Shown here: one piece after another, positions 1 through 5,953 of the stretch
Layout: every line of letters starts with the position of its first letter
How positions within the stretch are numbered: the first letter of the stretch is position 1
Assembly (NCBI GenBank): GCA_035542775.1
Contig: DATKKX010000112.1
Coordinates: 1 to 13,475, forward strand
Length of the DNA: 13,475 nucleotides
From: DATKKX01 sp035542775
GTDB taxonomy: Bacteria > Planctomycetota > Phycisphaerae > UBA1845 > UTPLA1
Direction: 5' to 3'
The notes under the pieces: generated by a model
What the model was told of the DNA's origin: nothing
Seen by the model: only the letters and a program-made list of their open reading frames with translations
The model's database searches: none
Program-made: the position numbers and the translations under genes

Positions 1-72
1 ATTATTGACAAACAGCACTACAAGGAGGTAACCGCGGAGGGGTCAACGGAGGCCCCCGCCGACAAGCCATGA
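1..72 (+). CDS. 3' end of an unidentified CDS (5' part outside window)
   Basis: Frame 1 is open from the first base to a TGA at 70-72. It gives 23 residues beginning IIDKQHYKEV and ending in a Glu/Ala/Pro-rich tail (EAPADKP). Third codon positions are mostly G or C, as in the real genes nearby, which supports coding. The tail looks like a disordered C-terminus. The protein cannot be identified from so few residues, and chance openness over 23 codons in GC-rich DNA is quite possible. Confidence 0.4.
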   Translation: MIDKQHYKEVTAEGSTEAPADKP

Positions 73-149
73 GCCGGACAGCCCCCCGTAGCCCTGCCAG
101 ATGTCTCGAAACGGGCACCGGGACAGGATGGAAACGGCGGCCCAGACCC

Positions 150-177
150 TTGGCATTGCAGGAAATCCACTTATAAT
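150..177 (+). promoter_or_regulatory. Sigma70-type promoter for the Cys-rich lipoprotein gene
   Basis: TTGGCA (150-155, 5 of 6 matches to the -35 consensus) lies 16 nt before TATAAT (172-177, a perfect -10). Transcription would begin near 184, giving a leader of about 150 nt before the ATG at 335. The leader holds a possible stem CGCGTC (261-266) with GACGCG (281-286). This is the best promoter match in the window. Confidence 0.65.
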
Positions 178-334
178 CTCACACAATCTCCGCCTTGATG
201 AAGAGAGCTTCCAGCGGTGTGAAGCGGGCGAAGACTTTTCGACCATGTCGGTCTGGCTCTCGCGTCTGGACCTTGACTGCGACGCGCGAGCGCCTGCATG
301 ACAAGAACGAAGAAGAGAGAAAGGAAACGGTCGT

Positions 335-607
335 ATGAAGAAGCTGCTGACGTGCTTGTTTGTGGCCTTGTTTGTCGTCGGTCTGACGATGTCCGGCCTG
401 GGCTGTGCGGAGAACCAGCAGGGCGCGAAGGACAAGAAGTGCGACCCCAGCACCTGCAAGAAGCCTTGCCCTGAGAAGAAGGGTGAGCAGCCGTGCCCGA
501 AGGCGGCCGCTAAAGAAGCTGGCGCAGCTCAACCAGCGCCGGCCCCGGCTCCGGCTCCCGCCCCGGCCAAGCCGGCTCAGCCCGCTCCCACCGGCGAGAA
601 GAAGTGA
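335..607 (+). CDS. Small Cys-rich lipoprotein with Ala-Pro tail
   Basis: 90 residues. The N-terminus is KK followed by a hydrophobic stretch (about 4-20) and a Cys at 24 in SGLGC. This is an imperfect lipobox, because Gly replaces the usual Leu at -3, so lipidation is likely but not certain. The mature part is short and polar with four further Cys at 36, 41, 45 and 54 (spacing C-x4-C-x3-C-x8-C), then an Ala-Pro repeat (about 66-77) and a Lys-rich end. An AG-rich RBS (AGAAAGGAAA) precedes the ATG. The gene stands alone between a strong promoter and an intrinsic terminator, so it is probably monocistronic and well expressed. I do not recognise a named family. The Cys cluster could bind metal or form disulfides in the periplasm, and the Ala-Pro region looks like a rigid spacer. 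Confidence 0.75.
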   Translation: MKKLLTCLFVALFVVGLTMSGLGCAENQQGAKDKKCDPSTCKKPCPEKKGEQPCPKAAAKEAGAAQPAPAPAPAPAPAKPAQPAPTGEKK

Positions 608-636
608 TCGACCGGCGATTGCCTGTATGAATGCTC

Positions 637-686
637 CACCCCGCACTCCGCACGTTCATGTGACGGCGGCTGCGGGGTGTTTTTCT
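637..686 (+). terminator. Rho-independent terminator after the lipoprotein gene
   Basis: A perfect 9-bp stem, CACCCCGCA (637-645) with TGCGGGGTG (671-679), is followed by TTTTT (680-684). The 25-nt loop can itself pair (CCG-CAC at 648-653 with GTG-A-CGG at 660-666). It lies 30 nt after the stop codon of the lipoprotein gene. Confidence 0.8.
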
Positions 687-728
687 CTCCGGCATCCCGT
701 GCCCGGCGTCCGCGCCCCAATCCTCGGC

Positions 729-1649
729 TCACGCTCGGTGATGAGGCTCGCCCCACCGCAGCCCCGTCAAGCGTTCATAGGCTTCCACATAACGCCTGCT
801 TGTCGCCGTGATGACGTCCGGCGGCAGATGGGGGGCCGGTTCGGTCTTGTCCCACTTGCCCTGGTCGCACAGCTCCTGCAAGTAATTGCGCACGAACTGT
901 TTGTCGAAGCTCTCCTGTTCGCGGCCTTCCTGATAGTTGTCGGCGGGCCAGAACCGGCTGGAATCAGGCGTCAGGACCTCATCGACCAGGATCAACCGCT
1001 CGTCGCGGAAGCCAAACTCGAACTTCGTGTCCGCGATGATAATCCCCCGGCTCCGGGCGTACTCAGCGGCAAGGCTGTACAATTTCAAGCTCTTGTCACG
1101 GAGCTCCTCCATCACCGCCTGACCGACCATATCGCAGGCCCGCTCGAATGGGATGTTTTCGTCGTGGCCGGTCTGGGCTTTGGTCGCGGGGGTGAAGATC
1201 GGTTCGGGCAGCCGGCCACACTGCCGCAACCCCCGCGGCAGCGAAGTACCACAGATCTTGCCCGACGCCAGGTACTCCGCCCACCCGCTGCCCGCCAGAT
1301 ATCCGCGGACGACACATTCAATGGGGACGACCTGCGCCTTGCAGCACAACATGGCGCGGCGGCGCAACTGGTCGGCGACCCGCTCGAAGCCCGCCGGGAC
1401 CTGGTCGTCCACGACGGAGATCAGATGGTGCGGACAGAGCGAGGCGAAGCGGTCGAACCAGAACTTCGACATCATGGTCAGCACACGACCCTTCGAGGGG
1501 ATAGGGTCGGGAAGGACGCAATCGAAGGCGCTGATGCGATCTGTGGCCACCAGCAGGACCTGTTCGCCCAGGCTGTAGACATCGCGGACCTTGCCTCGCC
1601 TCAAGTTGAAGCCGGCCACATCGGTCTGACAAACCACATCGAGTTCCAT
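729..1649 (-). CDS. purC: Phosphoribosylaminoimidazole-succinocarboxamide synthase (SAICAR synthetase)
   Basis: This enzyme joins CAIR and aspartate using ATP to make SAICAR in purine biosynthesis, in the cytoplasm. The start MELDVVCQTD (ATG at 1649) gives 306 residues. An in-frame ATG 30 codons upstream would add a non-conserved Arg/Ser-rich leader and was rejected. Visible family motifs are GKVRDVY (19-25, nucleotide loop), DRISAFD (37-43), ECVVRGYLAGSGW (111-123), PATKAQTGHDENI (154-166), DTKFEFG (207-213) and LVDEVLTPDSSRFW (221-234). The length matches the longer, yeast-like PurC form (about 300 residues), not the roughly 240-residue E. coli form. The gene stands alone with no other pur gene nearby. 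The RBS is weak (GCGAGAAC). The frame is intact and I see no missing motif. Confidence 0.95.
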   Translation of the reverse strand: MELDVVCQTDVAGFNLRRGKVRDVYSLGEQVLLVATDRISAFDCVLPDPIPSKGRVLTMMSKFWFDRFASLCPHHLISVVDDQVPAGFERVADQLRRRAMLCCKAQVVPIECVVRGYLAGSGWAEYLASGKICGTSLPRGLRQCGRLPEPIFTPATKAQTGHDENIPFERACDMVGQAVMEELRDKSLKLYSLAAEYARSRGIIIADTKFEFGFRDERLILVDEVLTPDSSRFWPADNYQEGREQESFDKQFVRNYLQELCDQGKWDKTEPAPHLPPDVITATSRRYVEAYERLTGLRWGEPHHRA

Positions 1650-1717
1650 GGTTGTTCTCGCAGGTGTTGAGGACGGTGAACGGAACCGCGGCGAGCACAC
1701 GCTGCCGACCCGATCAA

Positions 1718-1746
1718 GCCTTAATGGCGTTTGGCCCATGCGTCAA
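1718..1746 (-). promoter_or_regulatory. Possible purC promoter
   Basis: On the minus strand TTGACG (1746-1741, 5 of 6 matches) is followed after 17 nt by TAAGGC (1723-1718, a poor -10). Position and orientation suit purC, whose start is about 70 nt downstream. The poor -10 makes this tentative. Confidence 0.3.
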
Positions 1747-2181
1747 GTCCGCCTGGCTGGCGCCGGCCGGCACTGCCGGCAACGACCGGTTTTCCGGGAT
1801 CGCCGCTATTCCGCGAGGCGGAAGCCGGCCGGCTTTCGCAGGTCCAAGGCGGTCCTCACGGGCCAACCCGAGAGCAGAAGACGCCGCGGATCTGCAAGCA
1901 TGAGCCGCCGACGCGCGAATTTGCCGGTTTTCAGCCATTTTTCGGGATTTTCGAGGTGGAACGCCATTGATTCCGGCCCGTGCAGTTGCTACCTTACCCA
2001 ACCTGTTGCTCGCCAGCACGGATGCGAGGGCCGCCTGCGAGAGGCAGGCGTAACCGGTTATCCGCGGTCAGGCGTGAATCGTCCGCATGCGGTCCGCCAC
2101 TGCGGTGAGAGACACCAGTGGGCGAACCGGCATGCAAAGTGAAACAGTAAGTCAAATCGGATTGTCTTCATGGGAGGTACC
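1747..2181. other. Non-coding stretch between purC and the HU gene
   Basis: Both neighbours point away from this region, so it must carry the HU promoter and possibly distal purC control. Two identical self-complementary 10-mers GCCGGCCGGC occur at 1762-1771 and 1824-1833 and could pair with each other or themselves. A weak promoter-like pair, TTGATT (1967-1972) and TACCTT (1990-1995) 17 nt apart, faces the HU gene. Open frames here have no recognisable protein features and overlap one another, so I do not call genes. No tRNA or other RNA gene is visible. Confidence 0.5.
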
Positions 2182-2481
2182 ATGGCCAATGCAATGAGCA
2201 AGTCCGCCCTGATTCGACACTTGGCGGAAAAGAACGCGATGACACGAGGTCAGGTGAACGGTCTGCTGGAGTCGCTCGTGGTGACCGCTTACAAGAACGC
2301 CAAGAACGGCTTCGTGATGCCTGGCTTGGGCAAACTCGTGCTGGTTCAGCGCAAGGCCCGCATGGGCAGAAATCCGGCGACTGGCGAAGCAATCAAGATC
2401 CCGGCCAAGAAAGTGGTCAAGTTCCGCGTCGCCAAAGCCTGCAAGGATGCGGTGTTGGGCACGGGTTCCGCAAAGAAGTAA
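2182..2481 (+). CDS. HU/IHF-family nucleoid DNA-binding protein
   Basis: A small histone-like protein that binds and bends DNA as a dimer. The ATG at 2182 (MANAMSKSAL, 99 residues) is chosen because the strong RBS GGGAGGT sits immediately before it and overlaps the earlier in-frame ATG at 2170. Features in order: N-terminal helices (about 7-42), the turn and strand MPGLGKL (46-52), then the DNA-contacting arm with RKARMGRNPATGEAIKIPA (57-75), including the Pro at 65 that intercalates in HU/IHF proteins, and a final helix FRVAKACKDAV (81-91). The short tail GTGSAKK is basic. Length is slightly above the usual 90 residues. The gene appears monocistronic; the next gene on the strand starts about 400 nt later and encodes a DksA-like protein. 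HU versus IHF cannot be decided from sequence alone. Confidence 0.93.
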   Translation: MANAMSKSALIRHLAEKNAMTRGQVNGLLESLVVTAYKNAKNGFVMPGLGKLVLVQRKARMGRNPATGEAIKIPAKKVVKFRVAKACKDAVLGTGSAKK

Positions 2482-2495
2482 GTTTCCTGCGTCCG

Positions 2496-2519
2496 TCGAT
2501 CCCACACTGGTGAGATCGA
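2496..2519 (+). terminator. Hairpin after the HU gene (possible terminator or 3' stabiliser)
   Basis: Stem TCGATC (2496-2501) with GATCGA (2514-2519), continued after one mismatch by CAC (2503-2505) with GTG (2510-2512), around an ACTG loop. It starts 14 nt after the HU stop codon. There is no T-run, so classical intrinsic termination is doubtful. Confidence 0.35.
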
Positions 2520-2528
2520 GAAACAGGC

Positions 2529-2568
2529 GCGCGGGGTGAGGATCAGCTTGCTTGAGTTGCCCCCGCGC
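2529..2568 (+). terminator. Second strong hairpin after the HU gene
   Basis: A perfect 8-bp stem, GCGCGGGG (2529-2536) with CCCCGCGC (2561-2568), around a 24-nt loop. It follows the first hairpin by 9 nt and is not followed by T residues. The pair may protect the HU mRNA 3' end or mark Rho-assisted termination. Confidence 0.35.
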
Positions 2569-2877
2569 CGGACGGCCGGTGGTGGTCTGTTCCCATAATC
2601 GCTCTGGAGCGGGAGAGGCTACGACCGACACGTCGCTTGCTGCGCCGAGGGGCGGACTTGGCGGCATACCGAGTCATGGGCCCCGCTCCCGAAATCCCCA
2701 GACGACGATGCAAATGGGCGGCGTTTCCGCTGGCAGGCCGGAGATGCAAATATCTTCCCTGTCGGCCAACGAATGCTTGACTTGAGGTGCGGAGAATACG
2801 ATCCTGTTGCGGCGCTAAAATGGGGGACGGGAGCCCGAGCAGGGTTCCGGCCTAATCAGAAGGGTCACGGAGCGAGC
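2569..2877 (+). other. Leader region upstream of the DksA-like gene
   Basis: No gene is visible here. GATGCAAAT occurs twice (2707-2715 and 2743-2751), 36 nt apart in the same orientation. A TTGACT (2777-2782) has no well-spaced -10: TACGAT follows after 14 nt, which is too short. TAAAAT (2816-2821) matches the -10 consensus in 5 of 6 positions but lacks a good -35. The promoter of the downstream gene is probably in 2770-2825, but I cannot place it firmly. Confidence 0.35.
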
Positions 2878-3552
2878 ATGGCCACGCCGCGCAAGACACA
2901 GCCTAAGAAAGCCACGCCTTCGGGGGAGGCTTCTGGGACCAAAGGCGGAACGAGGGCCGGGGGAGCCAAACGCCCGCCGCAGGATGCCCAGCAGCGCGCC
3001 AAGGCAAAGGCGATCGTGAAGAAGAAAGTGAAAACCAAACCGAAGACCGTCTCTTCCGGCGAAGGGCATCCTGTCGCGTCGACCAAGTCCGTGGTCAGGT
3101 CCGCCCTGACCGAGCGCGAAAGTAAGAAGAGCGTTGCCGCCAAGGCCGCGCCCAAGAAGCTCTCCATCGATCCGGAGTTCCTGAAGCAGATCCGTGAGGC
3201 CTTGGTTCATCAGCGCCAGATGCTCCTCTCCGTTGTGCAGTCAACGCAGGCCCAGATGGCCGAGAAGACCAAGGACTTGCCGGACGTGAGCGATCAGGCA
3301 TCCGAGGGCTACGGCGATGAGCTGGCGGTCGGCCTGATGGCAATCGAGGCCGCCCAGTTGGAGGACATCGAGGCCGCGATCAGCCGCATCGATCATGGTA
3401 CCTACGGGCTGTGCGTAGACTGCGAAAAACCGATTCCACGAAAACGGCTGGAGGTCCTGCCCTTCGCCCGCCGCTGCCTGTCGTGCGAAGGAGTGCGGGA
3501 ACATCGCATCCGGACACAGGCCACCTACTCGGAAGAAGAAGAAGAACACTAA
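2878..3552 (+). CDS. DksA/TraR-family zinc-finger protein with long basic N-terminal tail
   Basis: 224 residues from the ATG at 2878, which has GGAG 5 nt upstream; earlier in-frame starts would add unconserved sequence. Residues 1-95 are Lys/Ala/Pro/Thr-rich and low-complexity (KKATP, AKAKAIVKKK, KTKPKT), resembling a histone H1 tail. Residues 98-175 form the long helical hairpin, whose tip carries DVSDQA (136-141). This fits the D-x-x-D-x-A motif that E. coli DksA inserts near the RNA polymerase active site. A four-Cys zinc site follows: C179, C182, C200, C203 (C-x2-C-x17-C-x2-C). The C-terminus is acidic (SEEEEEH). The family binds RNA polymerase through the secondary channel and tunes initiation, often with ppGpp. 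I infer DksA-like activity from the intact tip motif; the tail probably adds nucleic-acid binding. It is the second gene after HU on this strand. Confidence 0.88.
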   Translation: MATPRKTQPKKATPSGEASGTKGGTRAGGAKRPPQDAQQRAKAKAIVKKKVKTKPKTVSSGEGHPVASTKSVVRSALTERESKKSVAAKAAPKKLSIDPEFLKQIREALVHQRQMLLSVVQSTQAQMAEKTKDLPDVSDQASEGYGDELAVGLMAIEAAQLEDIEAAISRIDHGTYGLCVDCEKPIPRKRLEVLPFARRCLSCEGVREHRIRTQATYSEEEEEH

Positions 3553-3590
3553 TAGCGTCTAGGCCCTTTGACAATTACACGCAGCGGTAG

Positions 3591-3612
3591 CGGCCGACCT
3601 CCTGGTCGGCCG
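3591..3612 (+). terminator. Strong hairpin after the DksA-like gene
   Basis: A perfect 9-bp stem, CGGCCGACC (3591-3599) with GGTCGGCCG (3604-3612), with a TCCT loop, 38 nt after the stop codon. There is no T-run on either side. It lies between convergent genes, so it could limit read-through from either direction. A smaller perfect hairpin, CCAGGA/TCCTGG, sits at 3786-3801 nearer the other gene. The rest of 3553-3833 shows nothing recognisable. Confidence 0.4.
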
Positions 3613-3833
3613 TGCTCGCGCGCCGGGCGTACGGAACGCTGTCGCGCACAGTCCGGCGCTGTGGGGCGCGACGGCGCATGACCGAATCGCCCCCCTGACG
3701 GGCAGGCACACATCGACGCGGCAGGCCGAGGGGCCTGGCGACGACGGTGCGCCGGTGATGTTGAGAAGCTCGCCTAGAACTGAGGCCAGGAAACATCCTG
3801 GGGCAGCTCGATGAGAGTGAGCGAGCAGAGCGG

Positions 3834-4190
3834 TTACTGCTTCTTCAGCGTCTGTTTCTTGTCGCCGACGGTCAGATCAAGCTTGGGGCCCATCATCTCG
3901 TACAACGCCTTATAGGTCCGGTCCGGCTTGCCAGGACTCTTGAGCTTCAGGTTGGCCCCGTTAAATTCATAGGTGCCGGCGAACTTGTCCATGGCATCGC
4001 CCTTCTTCTCCACCGCCGAGTAGGTGTTGTCGCTCTTGAAGGTGACGGAGCTGATGTAGGCGGACATGTCCTTGGGCTCCGGGTCGGCCTTCCAGGTACC
4101 GACCAGTGCGCCGCCGCAGCCGGCGGTCAGCAGGGCGAAAACGAACAAAATCGAGACTGTTGCGGTAAGGGAACGGCATCGTGTCTTCAT
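3834..4190 (-). CDS. Small lipoprotein with calycin-like beta domain
   Basis: 118 residues from the ATG at 4190. GAGG lies 7 nt upstream on the minus strand, and the sequence opens with a proper lipoprotein signal: MKTRCR, a hydrophobic core (about 8-21) and TAGC with the lipidated Cys at 25. The open frame extends further upstream but without secretion or domain features, so that part was excluded. The mature domain begins GGALVGTWKADP. It then alternates short strands with charged turns (VTFKSDNTYSA, FAGTYEFNGANLKLKS, RTYKALYEM, LDLTVGDKKQTLKKQ). The GTWK opening and the regular strand pattern resemble lipocalin-like/calycin domains that bind small ligands, but I cannot name the family. Probably anchored in the outer or inner membrane facing the periplasm. 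Single-gene unit convergent with the DksA-like gene and divergent from infA. Confidence 0.78.
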   Translation of the reverse strand: MKTRCRSLTATVSILFVFALLTAGCGGALVGTWKADPEPKDMSAYISSVTFKSDNTYSAVEKKGDAMDKFAGTYEFNGANLKLKSPGKPDRTYKALYEMMGPKLDLTVGDKKQTLKKQ

Positions 4191-4499
4191 TGTAAGTCCT
4201 CGCGAATAGGGTACTTTGGACGGCGAACGCTTTCCTGGGTTCGAGAACGTACACAGGCGGCCTGCGCCTGTCAACCGCCCGTTCGGGGCGGCTCTTGTGT
4301 CCTCAGACCCTCGAAGGTAGGATGCAGCATTCGAAGTTTGGCGGGAGGAGGGGCCCCGGTGCGGCTCTCTGACCGCGTTTTCAGGCTGCTCGTGGGGCTC
4401 CGTCGTTCGGCGGGGCGGATTCCAGATTGTGCCCACCGCGAGTTTTGCCGATAGGATGATCGGCACGGCGGTGTTCGCCCCGCCGTGGTGTACGGATAG
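4191..4499. promoter_or_regulatory. Divergent control region between lipoprotein gene and infA
   Basis: Two genes diverge from this 309-nt stretch, so both promoters should lie within it. A hairpin CCGCCC (4275-4280)/GGGCGG (4286-4291) is present. For infA, TTGTGC (4427-4432) and GATAGG (4450-4455) are 17 nt apart, a weak promoter that would start transcription near 4462. I saw no convincing promoter for the lipoprotein gene. No gene is visible. Confidence 0.4.
4464..4487 (+). promoter_or_regulatory. Leader hairpin just upstream of infA
   Basis: A perfect 8-bp stem, CACGGCGG (4464-4471) with CCGCCGTG (4480-4487), with an 8-nt loop, ends 12 nt before the infA ATG. The 3' arm can instead pair with an upstream segment: CGGCGGGGCG (4408-4417) is exactly complementary to CGCCCCGCCG (4476-4485). 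The two pairings exclude each other. No good RBS is visible before the ATG, so structure may influence ribosome entry. Confidence 0.4.
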
Positions 4500-4724
4500 A
4501 TGGCAAAGACAGAGGTCATAGAAGTGGAGGCTCAGGTGGTTCAGGCCCTGCCGAACACCATGTTTCGGCTGGAGTTTGACCTGGGCGGAAAGAAGCACAC
4601 CGTCCTCGGGCACATCTCCGGACGGCTGCGCAAGAACTTCATTCGCATTCTTCCCGGCGACATGGTCCGCGTCGAGCTCAGTCCCTACGACCTGAGCCGA
4701 GGGCGGATCACCCGACGACTGTAG
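4500..4724 (+). CDS. infA: Translation initiation factor IF-1
   Basis: 74 residues, close to the usual 72. IF-1 is a single OB-fold protein that sits in the A site of the 30S subunit during initiation. Family signatures are clear: AKTEVIEVEAQVVQALPN near the start, MFRLEF, GHISGRLRKNFIRILPGD and VELSPYDLSRGRIT at the end. An extra Arg-Arg-Leu closes the protein. The ATG at 4500 is the only sensible start, although there is no strong Shine-Dalgarno sequence in front of it. The gene is not in a ribosomal protein cluster here. It is convergent with phoH, with only 8 nt between the stop codons, so the two transcripts may overlap at their 3' ends. Confidence 0.95.
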   Translation: MAKTEVIEVEAQVVQALPNTMFRLEFDLGGKKHTVLGHISGRLRKNFIRILPGDMVRVELSPYDLSRGRITRRL

Positions 4725-4732
4725 CGGTTTTC

Positions 4733-5710
4733 TCAGCCCTGCTTGCGGCCAGCCCACTTTCCTGGCGTGGGAGCCTGGCTGCCGCCGTTCCCGTAAGCGC
4801 TGACGATCTTGGTCACCAGCCGGTGCCGCACGATGTCCGCCTGGGTCAGCCGCACGACAGCGATGCCATCGATCCCCTGCAGCTTCCGGACGGCGTCCAC
4901 CAGTCCGCTCTTCTCCCGGTCGCCGAGGTCCGACTGGCTGTCGTCACCGGTGACGATCATCTTGCTGTGGTGCCCCAGCCGGGTAAGGAACATGAGCATC
5001 TGCTGCGGCGTGGCGTTCTGGGCCTCGTCGAGAATGATGGCCGCGTTGTTCAACGTCCGCCCGCGCATGAAGGCCAGCGGAATCACCTCGATCACGTCGT
5101 TGAGCATGAACCGCTTGATCTGCTCGAACTCCATCATGTCGTGCATGGCGTCGAACAGCGGACGCAGATACGGATTGACCTTGGCCTGCATATCGCCCGG
5201 CAGATAGCCGAGCTTCTCGCCGGCCTCGACCGCCGGCCGCGCCAGAACGATCCGCTTCAGCTTGCCCGCCTTGAGCAGCGACAGGGCCACCGCCACGGCC
5301 AGGTAGGTCTTGCCCGTGCCGGCCGGTCCGAGGCAGAAGCACAGATCGTGTTTCTCGATCCCCTGGACGTAGGTTTCCTGGCCCGGCGTCTTGGGGCGGA
5401 TCTTCGTGGACCGGCGATACACCTGGATCGTGCCGGGCTCGTCGCGCGATGCGAGAGCCAGCTCGCCGACGGCGTCGGCAATGTCCTCTTTGGTCAGATG
5501 GGAGCGCTGTTGCAGGCGGTTCTGGAGGACCTCGATGACGGCCGCCGCTTTGCTGACGGAGTCGGAGTCCCCCACCACCTTGAGCGTCGAATCGCGGGCA
5601 TAGATCCGCACGCCCAGCGCCTCCCGCAGCGTGCGCAGGTTCATGTCGGCGGGGCCATAAAGCTCCATCCGTTCCTCATCCGCGAGATTCAATGTGATGA
5701 CCAGTTCCAA
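4733..5710 (-). CDS. phoH: PhoH-family ATPase (PhoH/YbeZ-like)
   Basis: 325 residues. The N-terminal part (about 1-70) is a small KH-like domain, followed by the PhoH P-loop domain. Walker A is GPAGTGKT (128-135) and Walker B is AAIILDEAQN (223-232). RPAVEAGEKLGYLPGD (158-173) and VTGDDSQSDL (253-262) are typical PhoH motifs. The family is linked to RNA metabolism and ribosome maturation, commonly beside the RNase YbeY. The start is a TTG at 5710, chosen because it keeps the first strand (ELVITLNLADEERMELYG) that aligns with other members. An ATG at 5668 with GAGGAA in front would remove that strand and is the alternative. The stop lies 8 nt from that of infA, tail to tail. The gene lies downstream of cdsA on the same strand but 243 nt away, with its own possible promoter. 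No ybeY is in the window. Confidence 0.94.
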   Translation of the reverse strand: MELVITLNLADEERMELYGPADMNLRTLREALGVRIYARDSTLKVVGDSDSVSKAAAVIEVLQNRLQQRSHLTKEDIADAVGELALASRDEPGTIQVYRRSTKIRPKTPGQETYVQGIEKHDLCFCLGPAGTGKTYLAVAVALSLLKAGKLKRIVLARPAVEAGEKLGYLPGDMQAKVNPYLRPLFDAMHDMMEFEQIKRFMLNDVIEVIPLAFMRGRTLNNAAIILDEAQNATPQQMLMFLTRLGHHSKMIVTGDDSQSDLGDREKSGLVDAVRKLQGIDGIAVVRLTQADIVRHRLVTKIVSAYGNGGSQAPTPGKWAGRKQG

Positions 5711-5746
5711 GCTCTGATCGGCTCCGAGAGGTACGCCTTCCGCACT

Positions 5747-5752
5747 ATTCTA
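5747..5752 (-). promoter_or_regulatory. Possible -10 element of the phoH promoter
   Basis: TAGAAT on the minus strand (5752-5747) matches the -10 consensus in 5 of 6 positions and would start transcription about 30 nt before the TTG start. No recognisable -35 lies 16-18 nt upstream, so this is weak. Confidence 0.28.
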
Positions 5753-5953
5753 GGCACATTCGACCGTCTGCGTCTCCCCCCTGGCGGGGCTTGACGGACC
5801 GGACGCTCTGCTGACAAGGTCGCCGCGGCCTACAGCGACGTGCGGGGCTCGGCATCGCCATCCTTATCGCCTATGCGGCCTGTCCACTTGAACCCCGGAA
5901 TCAGCAATCTGGCAGCGCTATCGGAACCAGCCCGCGCCAGGCAGTCAACACTC

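Noticed and set aside
101..301. 66-codon open frame before the lipoprotein
   Set aside because: The near-consensus promoter at 150-177 lies inside it and no RBS or domain is visible.
534..572. GC-rich repetitive DNA (CCGGCTCC-like units), considered as a tandem repeat element
   Set aside because: Explained as the codons of the Ala-Pro tail of the lipoprotein.
405..1670. Long plus-strand open frame (421 codons) across the lipoprotein and purC
   Set aside because: It is the antisense shadow of purC plus an out-of-frame reading of the lipoprotein; Arg/Pro-rich with no domain signature and no RBS.
1652..2142. Several overlapping open frames between purC and HU
   Set aside because: Mutually overlapping, compositionally arbitrary, without RBS or recognisable domains.
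3568..3573. Perfect TTGACA that could be a -35 box
   Set aside because: No -10 lies 15-19 nt downstream (the position falls in the GC hairpin) and no gene follows on that strand before 4500.
3575..3796. 73-codon minus-strand open frame between convergent genes
   Set aside because: Arg-rich, no RBS, and it reads through the strong hairpin at 3591-3612.
4823..5794. 323-codon plus-strand open frame opposite phoH
   Set aside because: Antisense to a clear PhoH protein; composition is His/Arg/Leu-rich without any recognisable motif.
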